The notes: generated by a model not told the origin, from the letters alone. 64,000 nt of DNA from Methylobacter sp. (GCA_030684815.1 JAUXXQ010000120.1:18492-82491), one strand, 5' to 3'. Positions 19,126-30,159 are shown, numbered from the stretch's first letter. Program-made: numbers and translations.

Positions 19126-19941
19126 ATGAACCAATATGTCTCCCCTTCGGCGTTAAAACCGCTGTCGATTACCGATTTGGCCGCGATGAAACAGCGCGGC
19201 GAAAAAATCTCCTGCCTGACCGCCTACGATGCCGCTTTCAGCGCCTTAATCGACCAAGCCGGCATTGATATGATGCTGGTCGGTGATTCATTGGGCATGG
19301 TCATTCAAGGCCATCATTCCACCTTGCCGGTTACGGTCAGAGATATGGTTTATCACACCCGCTGCGTCAGCCATGCCCGGCAGCGAGCGTTTATTATCGC
19401 CGATTTGCCATTTATGAGTTACGCCACACCCGCCATGGCCGCCAAAAATGCCGCCAAATTAATGCAGCTTGGCGGCGCGCAAATGGTCAAACTGGAAGGG
19501 GCTAGAATCGATTGCATCCGTTTTCTGGTCGATCAGGGCATTCCGGTCTGCGGGCATTTGGGCTTGTTGCCGCAATCGATTAATCAATTGGGCAGTTATA
19601 AGGTTCAGGGCAAAGAACAGGCAGCAGCCGACAAAATACGCAGCGACGCCCTGCACTTGCAGCAGGCAGGCGCAGGCTTATTAGTGTTAGAGTGTGTTCC
19701 TGCCGGTTTGGCGAAAGACATCAGCGAACAGCTGACGATTCCGGTTATCGGCATTGGCGCCGGTGTCGATTGCGACGGGCAAGTGCTGGTACTTTATGAC
19801 ATGCTCAATATCGGCACCGTTAAACGCCCGCGTTTTTCGCGTAATTTTATGACCGGTGCCGAAAATATCGAAGCGGCGATTCATGCCTATCACCAAGCGG
19901 TCAAGCAGTCGCTGTTTCCAGCCGCCGAACATAGCTTTTAA
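19126..19941 (+). CDS. panB: 3-methyl-2-oxobutanoate hydroxymethyltransferase
   Basis: CLTAYDAAFSALIDQAGIDMMLVGDSLGMVIQGHHSTLPVT. Confidence 0.97.
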   Translation: MNQYVSPSALKPLSITDLAAMKQRGEKISCLTAYDAAFSALIDQAGIDMMLVGDSLGMVIQGHHSTLPVTVRDMVYHTRCVSHARQRAFIIADLPFMSYATPAMAAKNAAKLMQLGGAQMVKLEGARIDCIRFLVDQGIPVCGHLGLLPQSINQLGSYKVQGKEQAAADKIRSDALHLQQAGAGLLVLECVPAGLAKDISEQLTIPVIGIGAGVDCDGQVLVLYDMLNIGTVKRPRFSRNFMTGAENIEAAIHAYHQAVKQSLFPAAEHSF

Positions 19942-19946
19942 ACTTT

Positions 19947-20789
19947 ATGCACACCGTTAAAACCGTAGCAGAATTACGCGCTGCCATTAAGGCATGGCGT
20001 TCCACAGGACAGCGCGTCGCCTTAGTGCCGACTATGGGCAATTTGCACGCCGGTCATTTGGCGCTTGTGCAGGAGGCGCAAAAGCAAGCCGACCGGGTCG
20101 TGGTCAGTATTTTTGTCAATCCAACCCAGTTTGGTATCGGTGAAGATTTTGCCTCGTACCCGCGTACCGAGCAGGAAGACCGGCAAAAACTCAATGCCGC
20201 CGGTGCTGATTTGTTGTTTCAGCCGACTATTACAGACGTTTATGCGCCGGATGCCAAAACCATCGTGTCGGTAAGCGGTTTATCCACGCAATATTGCGGC
20301 GTATCCAGGCCGGGGCATTTTGACGGCGTAGCCACCGTGGTCTGCAAGCTATTCAACATGGTGCAGCCGGACAGCGCGCTATTCGGCTTAAAAGATTTCC
20401 AGCAACTGACGATCATACGGACAATGGTCAGGGATTTGAATATCCCGGTTGACATTATCGGTGTAGAAACGGTACGTGAAAGCAGCGGCCTAGCAATGAG
20501 CTCCAGAAACGGCTATTTAAACGCTGAGGAAAAAACTGTTGCGGCAAAACTGTATCAAGCCTTATGTGGCGCACGCGATGCTATTTTGGCCGGGCAACTG
20601 CCGTATCAGGAAATAGAACGCCGGGCATTACTGTTTTTGCAGCAAGCCGGTTTCCAGCCGGATTATTTTAGCGTATGTAGGCGTTGCGATTTACAAAAAG
20701 CAGGCGAGGATGATATAGAATTGGTACTGTTGGCCGCAGCAAAATTGGGCAAAACCCGGTTAATCGATAATGTGTGCTTTTCCAGATAA
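19947..20789 (+). CDS. panC: Pantothenate synthetase
   Basis: VALVPTMGNLHAGHLALV...VVSIFVNPTQFG...SSRNGYL. Confidence 0.97.
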   Translation: MHTVKTVAELRAAIKAWRSTGQRVALVPTMGNLHAGHLALVQEAQKQADRVVVSIFVNPTQFGIGEDFASYPRTEQEDRQKLNAAGADLLFQPTITDVYAPDAKTIVSVSGLSTQYCGVSRPGHFDGVATVVCKLFNMVQPDSALFGLKDFQQLTIIRTMVRDLNIPVDIIGVETVRESSGLAMSSRNGYLNAEEKTVAAKLYQALCGARDAILAGQLPYQEIERRALLFLQQAGFQPDYFSVCRRCDLQKAGEDDIELVLLAAAKLGKTRLIDNVCFSR

Positions 20790-20893
20790 GCGCTAACAGA
20801 ATTTGTCCGACTTGAAAAATGCTAAAAGTTGATGCATTGTTGCAATTAATGGATAATGCACGGTTCTCAAGGGTATTTAGATAGATTTTTATT

Positions 20894-21274
20894 ATGCAAA
20901 TCACAATGCTTAAAGCGAAGTTACATAGGGCTACGGTGACCCATTCAGAATTGGGCTATGAGGGCTCTTGCGCGATTGACGGCAATATTCTTGACCTAGC
21001 GGGTATCAGGGAATACGAGCAGATACAGATTTATAATATCAATAACGGCGCACGTTTTACTACCTACGCCATTCGCGCCGAAGAAGGCTCCGGCTTGTTT
21101 TCGGTCAATGGCGCGGCTGCCCGTTTGGCCTGTCCCGGTGACCTGATTATTGTTTGCGCATTTGCGATACTGGACCAAAAAGAAGCGGAAAACCATAAGC
21201 CTACTCTGGTTTACTTTGATCAAAAGAACCAAGTTCAACGCTCGGCCAGCTCCATTCCTGTCCAGCTTGCCTAA
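20894..21274 (+). CDS. panD: Aspartate 1-decarboxylase
   Basis: [28 protein letters not shown] self-cleavage site. Confidence 0.96.
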   Translation: MQITMLKAKLHRATVTHSELGYEGSCAIDGNILDLAGIREYEQIQIYNINNGARFTTYAIRAEEGSGLFSVNGAAARLACPGDLIIVCAFAILDQKEAENHKPTLVYFDQKNQVQRSASSIPVQLA

Positions 21275-21385
21275 ACATTAGTCACTTGTAGCAGTTTGTT
21301 TTGTTCAGGCCAATAGGTTAAAGCAAGCAATAGCTTCAATCAATAGGTAGTATTACTGATTGGGCAAAATCCGCACCTTCCCCCG

Positions 21386-21415
21386 TAAACAAAACTGCCG
21401 CTAAAAAGCGGCAGT
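21386..21415 (-). terminator. Rho-independent terminator for fliW
   Basis: ACTGCCGCT-TTTT-AGCGGCAGT followed by TTTTGTTT on the minus strand. Confidence 0.75.
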
Positions 21416-21446
21416 CTCAAAGCATTGTTTCACTTAAATCGCTCAA

Positions 21447-21534
21447 CTTAGGTGGTTTCCGAAAAAGAACGTCCGCTGATGAATGCGGGCTGGAAAAAAA
21501 CAGAGTCCGCACTTATCACAAAAGACCACCTTAG
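21447..21534. repeat. Family B repeat copy lacking the CACGAAA core
   Basis: CTTAGGTGGTTTCCGAAAAAGAACGTCC...ACAGAGTCCGCAC...GACCACCTTAG ends. Confidence 0.6.
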
Positions 21535-21549
21535 CACCCCATCAGTTTT

Positions 21550-22005
21550 TTATACGCTTTCTGAAACGTTAATTTCATTGCTGGTTTCAGTCAGCGTTAT
21601 TGTTTGTTCCACTTCGGCAAGCACTTTTTGCAAGCCGATTCTTTTGGCGCTGTTAATAACTAACGGCGACTTAATCGCACCCTTAATCACGGGCTGATCG
21701 GATTCGTCTTTATGCAGGATAATCAGGATAAGCACATCTGCAGTATCTTCAATGCCCAGTATCGCTTCTTCTGCATCATTTAACACAAAGGCGTAATTGA
21801 TGTTAAAAATGGACGGTTGCGCGACAGAAAAAGTAAGGGATTCATCATCTAAGGATTGTAACCAAAAAATAAGAGGGTTATCGCCTTCCTGATGAAACAA
21901 TTTGAAACGGGTTTGGTCCTCAAAGCCAGGAATTCCGTTGGGGAAGTTAACAATAGTGCTGGGGTCGATCGATTGCTCGCCGAAAAAACTTGATTTAATT
22001 TCCAT
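21550..22005 (-). CDS. fliW: Flagellar assembly factor FliW
   Basis: IVNFPNGIPGFEDQTRFKLF...PLIFWLQSLDDESLTFSVAQP. Confidence 0.92.
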   Translation of the reverse strand: MEIKSSFFGEQSIDPSTIVNFPNGIPGFEDQTRFKLFHQEGDNPLIFWLQSLDDESLTFSVAQPSIFNINYAFVLNDAEEAILGIEDTADVLILIILHKDESDQPVIKGAIKSPLVINSAKRIGLQKVLAEVEQTITLTETSNEINVSESV

Positions 22006-22116
22006 AATGAACTCAGTAAAGGTAAATATTAAGTGTTAATTTATAGCTTATAATTGTTGGTATGGCAAGGCAGTAAAAAAATGAATAGTTACAGCTCGCT
22101 GGGTTTAACGCTATTA

Positions 22117-22216
22117 CCAGGATAGTTTTAAGCAAGTGCCCGGGAACGCCAAGACCCAGCTTGGCGAGTACCGGCAATGACCAACATTGCCGAGCTGGGG
22201 CTCGGCGTTCCCGGTT
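22117..22216. repeat. Family D nested hairpin repeat copy 1
   Basis: CCGGGAACGCC (22140-22150) / GGCGTTCCCGG (22204-22214) enclosing CCCAGCT/AGCTGGG and GGCAATG/CATTGCC; left half resembles 62836-62910. Confidence 0.65.
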
Positions 22217-22263
22217 ATTTGTCGATTGTCCCGGCTTATAGCTAATTTTTTGGTGCGCCCTTT

Positions 22264-23376
22264 TCAGGAAGTCACCTTGGGCATTTGCTGTAGTTTTTCC
22301 ACAACCTTGTCGCCGAATTGCTCGGTGCTGATCATGGTCACACCACTGCCCGGCTTCGACAAATCGGCGGTTGAATAACCATCAGCAAACACGCCCTGCA
22401 TGGCTGCCCAGACATTTTTGGCTTCATCGGCCATGTCGAAACTGTTTTCCAGCATCATTGCCACCGAACCGATCATCGAATACGGATTGGCAATATTTTT
22501 TCCGGCAATGTCCGGCGCCGAACCGTGCGACGGCTCGTAATAGGCTTTTTCATCGCCCAGACACGCGGAAGGCATCAGTCCGAGCGACCCCAAAATGCCG
22601 CCGCCCTGATCGCTGAGAATGTCGCCGAACATGTTTTCCATCACCATCACATCAAACTGGGTCGGTTTCAGGCACAGATTAGTCGCCGCCGAATCCACCA
22701 GCTGATGGATCACTTCCACGTCGGGATAGTCCTTGGCCACTTCGTCGAGGATTTCGTTCCACAACACGCTGGATTTCAGTACGTTGCTTTTATGGATGTT
22801 GTGCAGCACTTTCTTGCGTTTTTGCGCCAGCTTGAACGCCTGCAACAGAATTTGCCTAATTTGATGTTCGTCGTATTCCAGGGTTTCTTTGACATAACGC
22901 AAACCCTGTTCGTTGACGCCGGTTTCCTTGTTGCCGAAATACAGGCCGCCGACCAGTTCGCGCACCATAATAATGTCAATGCCTTCGCCGATGATTTCCG
23001 GTTTCAGCGGCGAGAAATGCGCCAGTGCCTTGGGCAAAAAAACCGGGCGAAAATTGGCGTAGGTGTTGTAACGGCGGCGCATCGGCAACAGCGCACCGCG
23101 CTCGGGCTGTTTGTCGATGGGGATAGTTTTGGATTGCTCATGGCTCAGGCCAATCGGGCCTTTAAGGATGGCGTCGGCCTGATCGCAAATGTCGATGGTC
23201 GACTGCGGAAAGGCATCGCCGAATTCAAAATAGGCGCAGGCGCCGAAAGCGGCGGGCATCAGCTCGAAAGTCACATCGTTACGCTGTTCAATCAGTTTAA
23301 GAACCTTGACGGCTTCGCGGGTAATTTCAGGGCCGATGCCGTCACCGGCCAGCACTGCGATTTTATAATTTTTCAT
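22264..23376 (-). CDS. leuB: 3-isopropylmalate dehydrogenase
   Basis: [21 protein letters not shown]...[24 protein letters not shown]...[18 protein letters not shown]. Confidence 0.93.
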   Translation of the reverse strand: MKNYKIAVLAGDGIGPEITREAVKVLKLIEQRNDVTFELMPAAFGACAYFEFGDAFPQSTIDICDQADAILKGPIGLSHEQSKTIPIDKQPERGALLPMRRRYNTYANFRPVFLPKALAHFSPLKPEIIGEGIDIIMVRELVGGLYFGNKETGVNEQGLRYVKETLEYDEHQIRQILLQAFKLAQKRKKVLHNIHKSNVLKSSVLWNEILDEVAKDYPDVEVIHQLVDSAATNLCLKPTQFDVMVMENMFGDILSDQGGGILGSLGLMPSACLGDEKAYYEPSHGSAPDIAGKNIANPYSMIGSVAMMLENSFDMADEAKNVWAAMQGVFADGYSTADLSKPGSGVTMISTEQFGDKVVEKLQQMPKVTS

Positions 23377-23537
23377 GGGGGGTCCTTTGCTGTCTGCTTA
23401 ATGTCTAAACGTTGAAATTTTAAAAACCCGCCATTTTACTTTATTTGCAACTCTTCGGCTGCCGTTTTGTTGCTGCAGATGCGTGATCTAATCGTGACGT
23501 ACAACACAATCGACACCTATGCCCACAACGTGTGCCG

Positions 23538-26123
23538 CTAAGCGTCCCGCACCGGCAAGGTAAAATAAAAAGTGGTGCCTTTGCCCTGCTTACTGTTGAA
23601 TTGCAGGCTGCCATCATGGGCTTCGACCAGCGAGCGGCTGATGGACAAGCCCATGCCCATGCCGTTGGCCTTAGTGGTGTAAAACGGCGTCAAGATGCGT
23701 TGCCGCTGGTCGTCATCAAGTCCGGGGCCGTTGTCTTTTACCTCAACCCTTATTGCATTATCGAAAGTCCGGCAACTCTGCAAGGTTAAATGGGGCTGCC
23801 TTATTGCGGAGATGTTCTGCAAGGCTTCAACGCTGTTCCGGATCAGGTTGATGATGACCTGTTCGATTTGTATGGGATCGACATAGACAGCCGGCAGGTT
23901 GGTTTCCAGATTGAAGGTCAGCCTGACATTGTTTTGTTTCAGCTCAGGCAGGCACAGGTCGATGGCATCATTAACCAGCGCATTGATGTCGATGGTTGAG
24001 CATCGCTTTGAGCTGGATTTAACAAAGTTCCGCATCCGATGAATGATTTTCCCCGCCCTTAACGCCTGCTGCTGGGTTTTGCTCAAGATTTCAACAAGCT
24101 TCGCCCAATCAGGATCGTCCTGATTGGCCAGGTTTAAGCTGACTTGCGAATACGTGGCGATTGCGGACAGCGGCTGGTTAATTTCATGGGCGATGCCTGA
24201 CGCCATTTCCCCCATCAGCCCAAGCCGGGTGACATGGGCAAGTTCATGCAAATGCGCCATGTCTTCCGTTTCACGTTTTTTGCGCAAGGAAACATCGCGC
24301 ACGATACTGGTGAAGTAGAAACTGTTATTAACTGCATACCCTGCCACCGTTAAATCCAAAGGCACCAGGATGCCATCTTTGCGGCGCCCCTCAATCTCAT
24401 GGATTTCATCGCCAATATTGCCGTTTTTGCTGTCACCCGCGTATATATCTCTTGGCGAATCCGGGATAAGTTTTCTGATACGGCAACCTATAAGCTCGGT
24501 TGGGGCATAGCCGAAAATAGTTTCCACCGCACGGTTGGCAGCCACGATGACATCGTTGGCATCAATGGTGATAATGCCCTCCACGGACGCATTAAAAATG
24601 GAATTGAGCCTGGCTTCCCTATCCTGCAATTGGTTATTCGAGCGGCGCAGCTGTTCGACCTTGTTCATTAAACTGAGATTGGTTGCAGTCAGCGCCCGGC
24701 TTTGTTTCAGCACCTTTTCCCCCAGGACTTTATTATGGTTGTTGATAATCTGTTGCGCCTGCTTGAGTTCGGTGATGTCCCGGTGGCTGATAACAACCCC
24801 GAGCTGCGGATCTTGTAACGGCACCACGCTCATTTGAAACCAGCGCTGCTGATCCTGCGAATGGCACGCATACTCGCAGTCGAAGGTTTCTTCTGCACCG
24901 GCCAGTACGGCGGCAATACCGGCTTGGGCGACACTGGCCTCGACACAATACGGTTCATTAAAGGCATTGCTGCACGCCTGCAAATAATTAACCCCCAACA
25001 TCGACGCAGCCGATTTGGTCACGCCGTGTTCTCTGGCGAAACGCCGCCATGCTTTGTTGACGGCAACAATAATGCCCTGTTTGTCGAGCACCGCAATATG
25101 CGTGCCCAGCGAATTCAATATGCTGTCATTCAGGGCATGGCTGTTGCGCAGCTCCCCCTCCATCTGCTTGCGCCCGGTGATGTCGGTGATGAAGCCGTGC
25201 CAGAGTGTGGCACCATCGGCTTCCCGCTGCGGCAGCGCATTGCCCAGCAACCAGCGCTCGCAGCCATCGTCAAACCTCACCCGATATTCATAAAGCCATG
25301 GCGTCAGGTTTTTGGCCGATTTCCCGATGGAAGCCAGGATGCCGTCATAATCGTCCGGGTGAAATCTGGCAAGCACGCTGTCCGCATTGTCGCAGACCTG
25401 TTCCGGGCTGAGCCGGAATATGTCGCGGATAGCGTCACTGGCGTAAGGGAAACAGGAACTGCCGTCGAGGCGTAAGCGGTATTGATAGACCATACCAGGC
25501 AGCCGCCCGGCGATTTTATAAAGCCGTGTCAGCGCCTCTTCCCGGGTTTCTTCTATTTGTTTTCGCGCACTAATGTCGGAATGCGTACCCACGATGCGCA
25601 GCGGATTGCCCTTGGCGTCGCGGCTGACGACCATGCCGCGGTCCAGTATCCATTTGTAGCTGCCGTCCTTGCATTTAACCCGATGTTCACTGCTGTAAAC
25701 CGGCGTCTTGCCCTCAATATAAGCCTGCATCACAGCGAGGGCGGCGGCTTTATCGTCAGGGTGAATGCGCCGTTCCCATTCATCTAGGCTATTGCCGACC
25801 TCGTCATCGCCAAAACCCAGTATTTCTTTCCATTTTTTGGAGAAAAACACCGAGTTATCGACCATATTCCAGTCCCAAAGGCCGTCACCCGCGCCTTCAA
25901 CGGCAAATTTCCAACGCAGTTCGCATTCCTGCAGCTGGCATTCCAGCTGCTTTATGCGCCCGATTAATGCACTGAGCAACGGCTGGCTTGACTTTGTTTC
26001 AGCCTCTAACTGAGGCTTAGGTATTTTCCAACGTAGGCTATAGCCCTGAAACAGACGTATTGGCATGGCAATTCTTCCGATGAGAGTAAGGCATTCTGTA
26101 GTAAATTTGTTATATGAAGCCAT
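23538..26123 (-). CDS. Multi-PAS sensor histidine kinase
   Basis: Repeated PAS/PAC regions (GTHSDISARKQIEE, HGFITDITGRKQMEG); H-box GEMASGIAHEINQPLSAIATYSQVSLNLAN; HATPase motifs (VKDNGPGLDDDQRQRILTPFYTTKANGMGMGLSISRSLVEAHDGSL). Confidence 0.93.
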   Translation of the reverse strand: MASYNKFTTECLTLIGRIAMPIRLFQGYSLRWKIPKPQLEAETKSSQPLLSALIGRIKQLECQLQECELRWKFAVEGAGDGLWDWNMVDNSVFFSKKWKEILGFGDDEVGNSLDEWERRIHPDDKAAALAVMQAYIEGKTPVYSSEHRVKCKDGSYKWILDRGMVVSRDAKGNPLRIVGTHSDISARKQIEETREEALTRLYKIAGRLPGMVYQYRLRLDGSSCFPYASDAIRDIFRLSPEQVCDNADSVLARFHPDDYDGILASIGKSAKNLTPWLYEYRVRFDDGCERWLLGNALPQREADGATLWHGFITDITGRKQMEGELRNSHALNDSILNSLGTHIAVLDKQGIIVAVNKAWRRFAREHGVTKSAASMLGVNYLQACSNAFNEPYCVEASVAQAGIAAVLAGAEETFDCEYACHSQDQQRWFQMSVVPLQDPQLGVVISHRDITELKQAQQIINNHNKVLGEKVLKQSRALTATNLSLMNKVEQLRRSNNQLQDREARLNSIFNASVEGIITIDANDVIVAANRAVETIFGYAPTELIGCRIRKLIPDSPRDIYAGDSKNGNIGDEIHEIEGRRKDGILVPLDLTVAGYAVNNSFYFTSIVRDVSLRKKRETEDMAHLHELAHVTRLGLMGEMASGIAHEINQPLSAIATYSQVSLNLANQDDPDWAKLVEILSKTQQQALRAGKIIHRMRNFVKSSSKRCSTIDINALVNDAIDLCLPELKQNNVRLTFNLETNLPAVYVDPIQIEQVIINLIRNSVEALQNISAIRQPHLTLQSCRTFDNAIRVEVKDNGPGLDDDQRQRILTPFYTTKANGMGMGLSISRSLVEAHDGSLQFNSKQGKGTTFYFTLPVRDA

Positions 26124-26360
26124 TTTCCCCTATACATTAAGGGCTAGCTTTTCGATTTTTTAAGTGGCCGCAGCGCTAACAAAAGAAATCATTCTCCACG
26201 CAGTCAAACTGGGGCAACCCACTCACCCAACTTATAAAAACTAGCACAGCACATTGATCAATTGAATAAGTGTAAACACCTATAGAAAAGCCAAAATGGG
26301 ACGCGAACCGGCTTGCATCATTGTCTGGAGCGGATAAATGAATGAAGTTTACCTTGGGCG

Positions 26361-26503
26361 ATAAGGGCTTCCCATTTAAAGCAGGACAAGCATGCCGAAG
26401 TAGACCAGGTTTTACGACTGCCATGGATGGCGGAAGTGCTGGAGCCGTCGGGAGCGGCTCCAGTAAAAACCTGGAAGGTCTGTCCCGCGTTAAGTTGATA
26501 GCC
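26361..26503 (+). repeat. Family C repeat copy 1
   Basis: GGGCTTCCCATTTAAAGCAGGACA...GACTGCCATGGATGGCGGAAGTGCTGGAGCCGTCGGGAGCGGCTCCAGTAAAAACCTGGAAGGTCTGTCCCGCGTTAAGTTGATAGCC; near-identical to 53999-54141. Confidence 0.9.
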
Positions 26504-26624
26504 GCGATAAGTAACTGCACTTATTGAGCATAAAAGCTAAAATCCCTATGCTGGCAACACCTGCATTGCCGCCGCTGATTTTTTTAGGCCAATGCGTTTT
26601 AATTTTTCTGGGAATAGGCACGCC

Positions 26625-27056
26625 ATGTTCAATTTCACTAAAAAACACCGCACTGGCTCGATCACCTACACTGCCGCGATAAAAAAAATCGAATGGCTTG
26701 AAGGTGAATTAAGCCGGAAAACATACGAGTTGGAGCAAAGCTGCAAAGCCCAGCAAAAAATGAGCGAAGGCATCAGGGGCTGCATTGCCTCTTTGTTCAC
26801 CGTCCAAAGCCAAATGCAAACCGTGGCGACGCATTTAGACCATTCCAACAACCATATTCTTAAGCTGATGAAAGAAAATGCAGCGCTTAAATCGTCAGGC
26901 GATGAATGGTTCAAGCGCGCCATAAAACTTGAGTTTGATGTTTTGGCCGCCCAAGACGGGCTTAAAAAAATCGAAGATGAACGCGATATGGCCGTAAAAA
27001 CAATCGAACGCCTTCAAAACCAATTAACCTCGCCGGATAAAGAATGCGGCCCGTAA
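26625..27056 (+). CDS. Hypothetical coiled-coil protein
   Basis: ATG 26625; MFNFTKKHRTGSITYTAAIKKIEWLEGELSRKTYELEQSCKAQQ... heptad-like pattern. Confidence 0.6.
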   Translation: MFNFTKKHRTGSITYTAAIKKIEWLEGELSRKTYELEQSCKAQQKMSEGIRGCIASLFTVQSQMQTVATHLDHSNNHILKLMKENAALKSSGDEWFKRAIKLEFDVLAAQDGLKKIEDERDMAVKTIERLQNQLTSPDKECGP

Positions 27057-27066
27057 AAAATAAAGC

Positions 27067-30000
27067 TTAAAGTTCGGGCTGGCGGTTAAATTTGCCATAG
27101 CGCAGCAACAACGCGGGCAGCAATAACAAATTCAACACGGTTGAAGAAGCCAAGCCGCCGATGATAATCGCCGCCATCGGCCCCATAATTTCGCGCCCCG
27201 GATTGTCGCTGTTGAAGGCAATCGGGAACATCGCCAACGCGGTGACCAGCGCTGTCATCAAGATAGACGGCAAGCGTTCCTGGGCGCCTTGAATTGCCGT
27301 ATCCAGGTTCCAGGGCTTGCCTTCGTCTTCGACCAAATAGCGGTAATGCGATAGCAGCATGATGCTGTTGCGCACGGTAATGCCGAACAAAGTCACAAAA
27401 CCCACCACCGAACCGACCGACAACGTCGCCCCGGTCAACATCACAGCGGCAACCCCGCCGATCAGCGCAAACGGCAGGTTGGCCAATGTCAGCAACACAT
27501 GGCGTATGCTGCCGATGGCGATATAAACAAAAACCAGCACCCCGGCACCGGCCAGCAACGAATGCAAAATCAATTCTTGCCGCGCCTGCGCCTGCTCAAC
27601 TGCCGCGCCGGTAAATTCGGGATAGCTGTCCGCAGGAAAAGGAATGTCTTGTAATACCCGCGCCTTAAGCTCACTGACAAAATCATCCAAATCCCGGCCT
27701 TGCACATTGCCGGTCACGGTTTGCCGCCGCTGCGAACCTTGATGCAGGATGTTGTAGCGGCTGGCCGAATGCCTAATGTCCGCGACCTGCCCCAGCGTGA
27801 CCAGCGTGCCGTCCAGCGTCCTGACCGGCAACTTGGCAATCGATTCAGGCTGCGCCCTTAATTCCGGTGTCAAAGTCACCGCGACATTGTAAATTTTGTT
27901 GCCCTGAATGTTTTTGCCGACTACGCGGGTTTCGTAAGCGGCCTGCAAAGTGGCGACAATTTGCGCCGGCATCACCCCCCAAAAGCTGAGCCGGTCTAAA
28001 TCCAACACGATTTGCAGCAATGGCGTACCGGGCGGCGAACGCAACTGCACATCGGCCGCCCCCGCTATATCACGCATAACCTCGGCCACTGCCTGCGCTT
28101 TGGCATCCAGTTTATTCAAATCATTGCCGTAAATATTGACCGCCACCGGCGAGGTGTAGCCGGAAATGGTCTCATCAACCCGTTCGGTCAAAAAGGTATT
28201 GGCCTCAAATACAATGCCGGGGAAGCCGACCAAAATCGCCCGCAATTTATCCTTAATTTGCTGTTGCTCGGCACCCGACATGGGTTCAAGGCGCACGTCA
28301 TATTCGCTGTAATGGCTGCCGTAAGTATCGGCGCCCCGTTCCGCCCGCCCCGCCCATTGCGACACTGATTGTATGCCGGGAATTGCCATAAACTGCTCGG
28401 TCAACTTGCTGCCGATGCGTATCGATTCCTGCAACGCCGTGCCGGGAATGCTGGTGGTGTGGATGATGTAATGGCCTTCGCGCAGTTCGGGCAGAAATTT
28501 GCTGTCCAAAGTGAAAAACGCCAGCAAGCCGGACAAGCACACTAGTGCACTGCCTACCATAACCGGCTTAAAGAACGTGAAAACCTTGCCCAACAGCGCC
28601 TTGTACAGCGGCTTGATGCGCCTAATCAGCGGCGGGTCGTCATTAACGAGGTTTGCATTGCCCAGCAAGGCATAACACAGCGCCGGAGTTAAGGTCAGAG
28701 CGACCAGCAGCGAGGTTAAAATCGCCAGGATGTACGAATAGCCCAGCGGCGCAAACAAACGCCCGGCCACGCCGTCCAAAGTCAACAACGGCACAAACAC
28801 CAGCGCGACGATAAAGCTGGCGTAAACCACGGAGCTTCGCACTTCCAGCGAGGCGCTATAAACCACCTCGGCAACCGGCAGCGGCTTAGGCAAAAGACGG
28901 TTTTCACGCAACCGGCGGAAAATGTTTTCGGTGTCGATAATCGCATCGTCAACCACCTCACCCAAGGCAATCGCCAAGCCGCCCAACACCATGATGTTCA
29001 GATTGACGCCGCTTTCCAGCAGCACAATGACCGCGCCAACCAATGACACCGGAATAGCCAACGCGGAAATAAACGCGGTGCGGAAATTGAACAAAAACAG
29101 GTACAAAATAATCAGCACAAACAAGCCGCCGATCAGCAAATGCCCAGACAAATTACTCAGCGAACGTTCGATATAATCGGCAGGGCGGAACAGGTGCGGA
29201 TAAAAGTTAATCGCCTGTTTGCTAAAAATCGGCTCAAACTCTTGCAATGCCTGTTCGACCAGCCGCGATACCGACAAAGTATTGGCGTCGTATTGTCCGA
29301 TCACCATCAACACGATACCGGGCTTGCCCATAATTTGCGCCGCGCCAATCGGCGGCTCCGGCGCATAGCTAATGGTGGCGACTTCGCCCAAGGTCACACT
29401 GCGCCCCTGCTCCCTCTTGACCAAGATTTTGGCGAATTGTTCAGGCGTGGCGGGTTGCCCGGTTATTTGCAAGGTAAAACGCTGGTTGTCATTTTCGATA
29501 AAACCGCCGCCTTGGCTGTGCCCGGCCTGTGTCGCGGCTTGGATAATGTCTTCCAGCGTCAGGTTAAAACGTTGCAATTGCACCGGCCCGACCTGAATTT
29601 GCAGCTGTTGAATATCGCCGCCAAACACATTGACATCGGCAACGCCCGGCACCGCCTTCAAGCGCGGCACAATCGTCCAGTCAACCAGGCTGCGCAAAGC
29701 CATCAAATCAGCGTCACCATCCTTGCTTAAACCAATCGTCAATACCGTCGCCGACGATGAGGACAGCGGTATCACCACCGGCGTAATGCCCGGCGGCAAT
29801 TGCGTTGATAAAGTCGTTAAGCGTTCGCTAACCAGCTGACGATTACGGTACACATCGCTGTCTTCGGCAAAAATCGCAGTAATAATCGACAGACCTTGTA
29901 TGGATTCGGAGCGCACCGACTTCATGCCGATCAAGCCGCTGATAGCCGTTTCGGTTGGCTGAGTCACCAGCACCTCGACCTGTTCCGAAGCAAGGCCGGG

Positions 30001-30159
30001 CGCTTCGGTTTGGATGATGACCTGTTTAGGCGAAAATTCGGGGAAAATATCCAGACCAGCGGTGGCGAAACGGTAACTGCCGTAGAGCAGGATTAATAAC
30101 GCAAGCGCGATGACGATGCCGTAAAAACGGATGGAGAAGCGGACGAGGGTGGGGAGCAT
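27067..30159 (-). CDS. Heavy-metal efflux RND inner-membrane transporter (CusA/CzcA-like)
   Basis: 1030 aa; GLDIFPEFSPKQVIIQTEAPGLASEQVE, GEVVDDAIIDTENIFRRLRENR. Confidence 0.93.
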   Translation of the reverse strand: MLPTLVRFSIRFYGIVIALALLILLYGSYRFATAGLDIFPEFSPKQVIIQTEAPGLASEQVEVLVTQPTETAISGLIGMKSVRSESIQGLSIITAIFAEDSDVYRNRQLVSERLTTLSTQLPPGITPVVIPLSSSSATVLTIGLSKDGDADLMALRSLVDWTIVPRLKAVPGVADVNVFGGDIQQLQIQVGPVQLQRFNLTLEDIIQAATQAGHSQGGGFIENDNQRFTLQITGQPATPEQFAKILVKREQGRSVTLGEVATISYAPEPPIGAAQIMGKPGIVLMVIGQYDANTLSVSRLVEQALQEFEPIFSKQAINFYPHLFRPADYIERSLSNLSGHLLIGGLFVLIILYLFLFNFRTAFISALAIPVSLVGAVIVLLESGVNLNIMVLGGLAIALGEVVDDAIIDTENIFRRLRENRLLPKPLPVAEVVYSASLEVRSSVVYASFIVALVFVPLLTLDGVAGRLFAPLGYSYILAILTSLLVALTLTPALCYALLGNANLVNDDPPLIRRIKPLYKALLGKVFTFFKPVMVGSALVCLSGLLAFFTLDSKFLPELREGHYIIHTTSIPGTALQESIRIGSKLTEQFMAIPGIQSVSQWAGRAERGADTYGSHYSEYDVRLEPMSGAEQQQIKDKLRAILVGFPGIVFEANTFLTERVDETISGYTSPVAVNIYGNDLNKLDAKAQAVAEVMRDIAGAADVQLRSPPGTPLLQIVLDLDRLSFWGVMPAQIVATLQAAYETRVVGKNIQGNKIYNVAVTLTPELRAQPESIAKLPVRTLDGTLVTLGQVADIRHSASRYNILHQGSQRRQTVTGNVQGRDLDDFVSELKARVLQDIPFPADSYPEFTGAAVEQAQARQELILHSLLAGAGVLVFVYIAIGSIRHVLLTLANLPFALIGGVAAVMLTGATLSVGSVVGFVTLFGITVRNSIMLLSHYRYLVEDEGKPWNLDTAIQGAQERLPSILMTALVTALAMFPIAFNSDNPGREIMGPMAAIIIGGLASSTVLNLLLLPALLLRYGKFNRQPEL

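Noticed and set aside
22525-23415. 296-aa plus-strand ORF antisense to leuB
   Set aside because: Overlaps the entire leuB coding region with conserved motifs; typical codon-bias shadow ORF.
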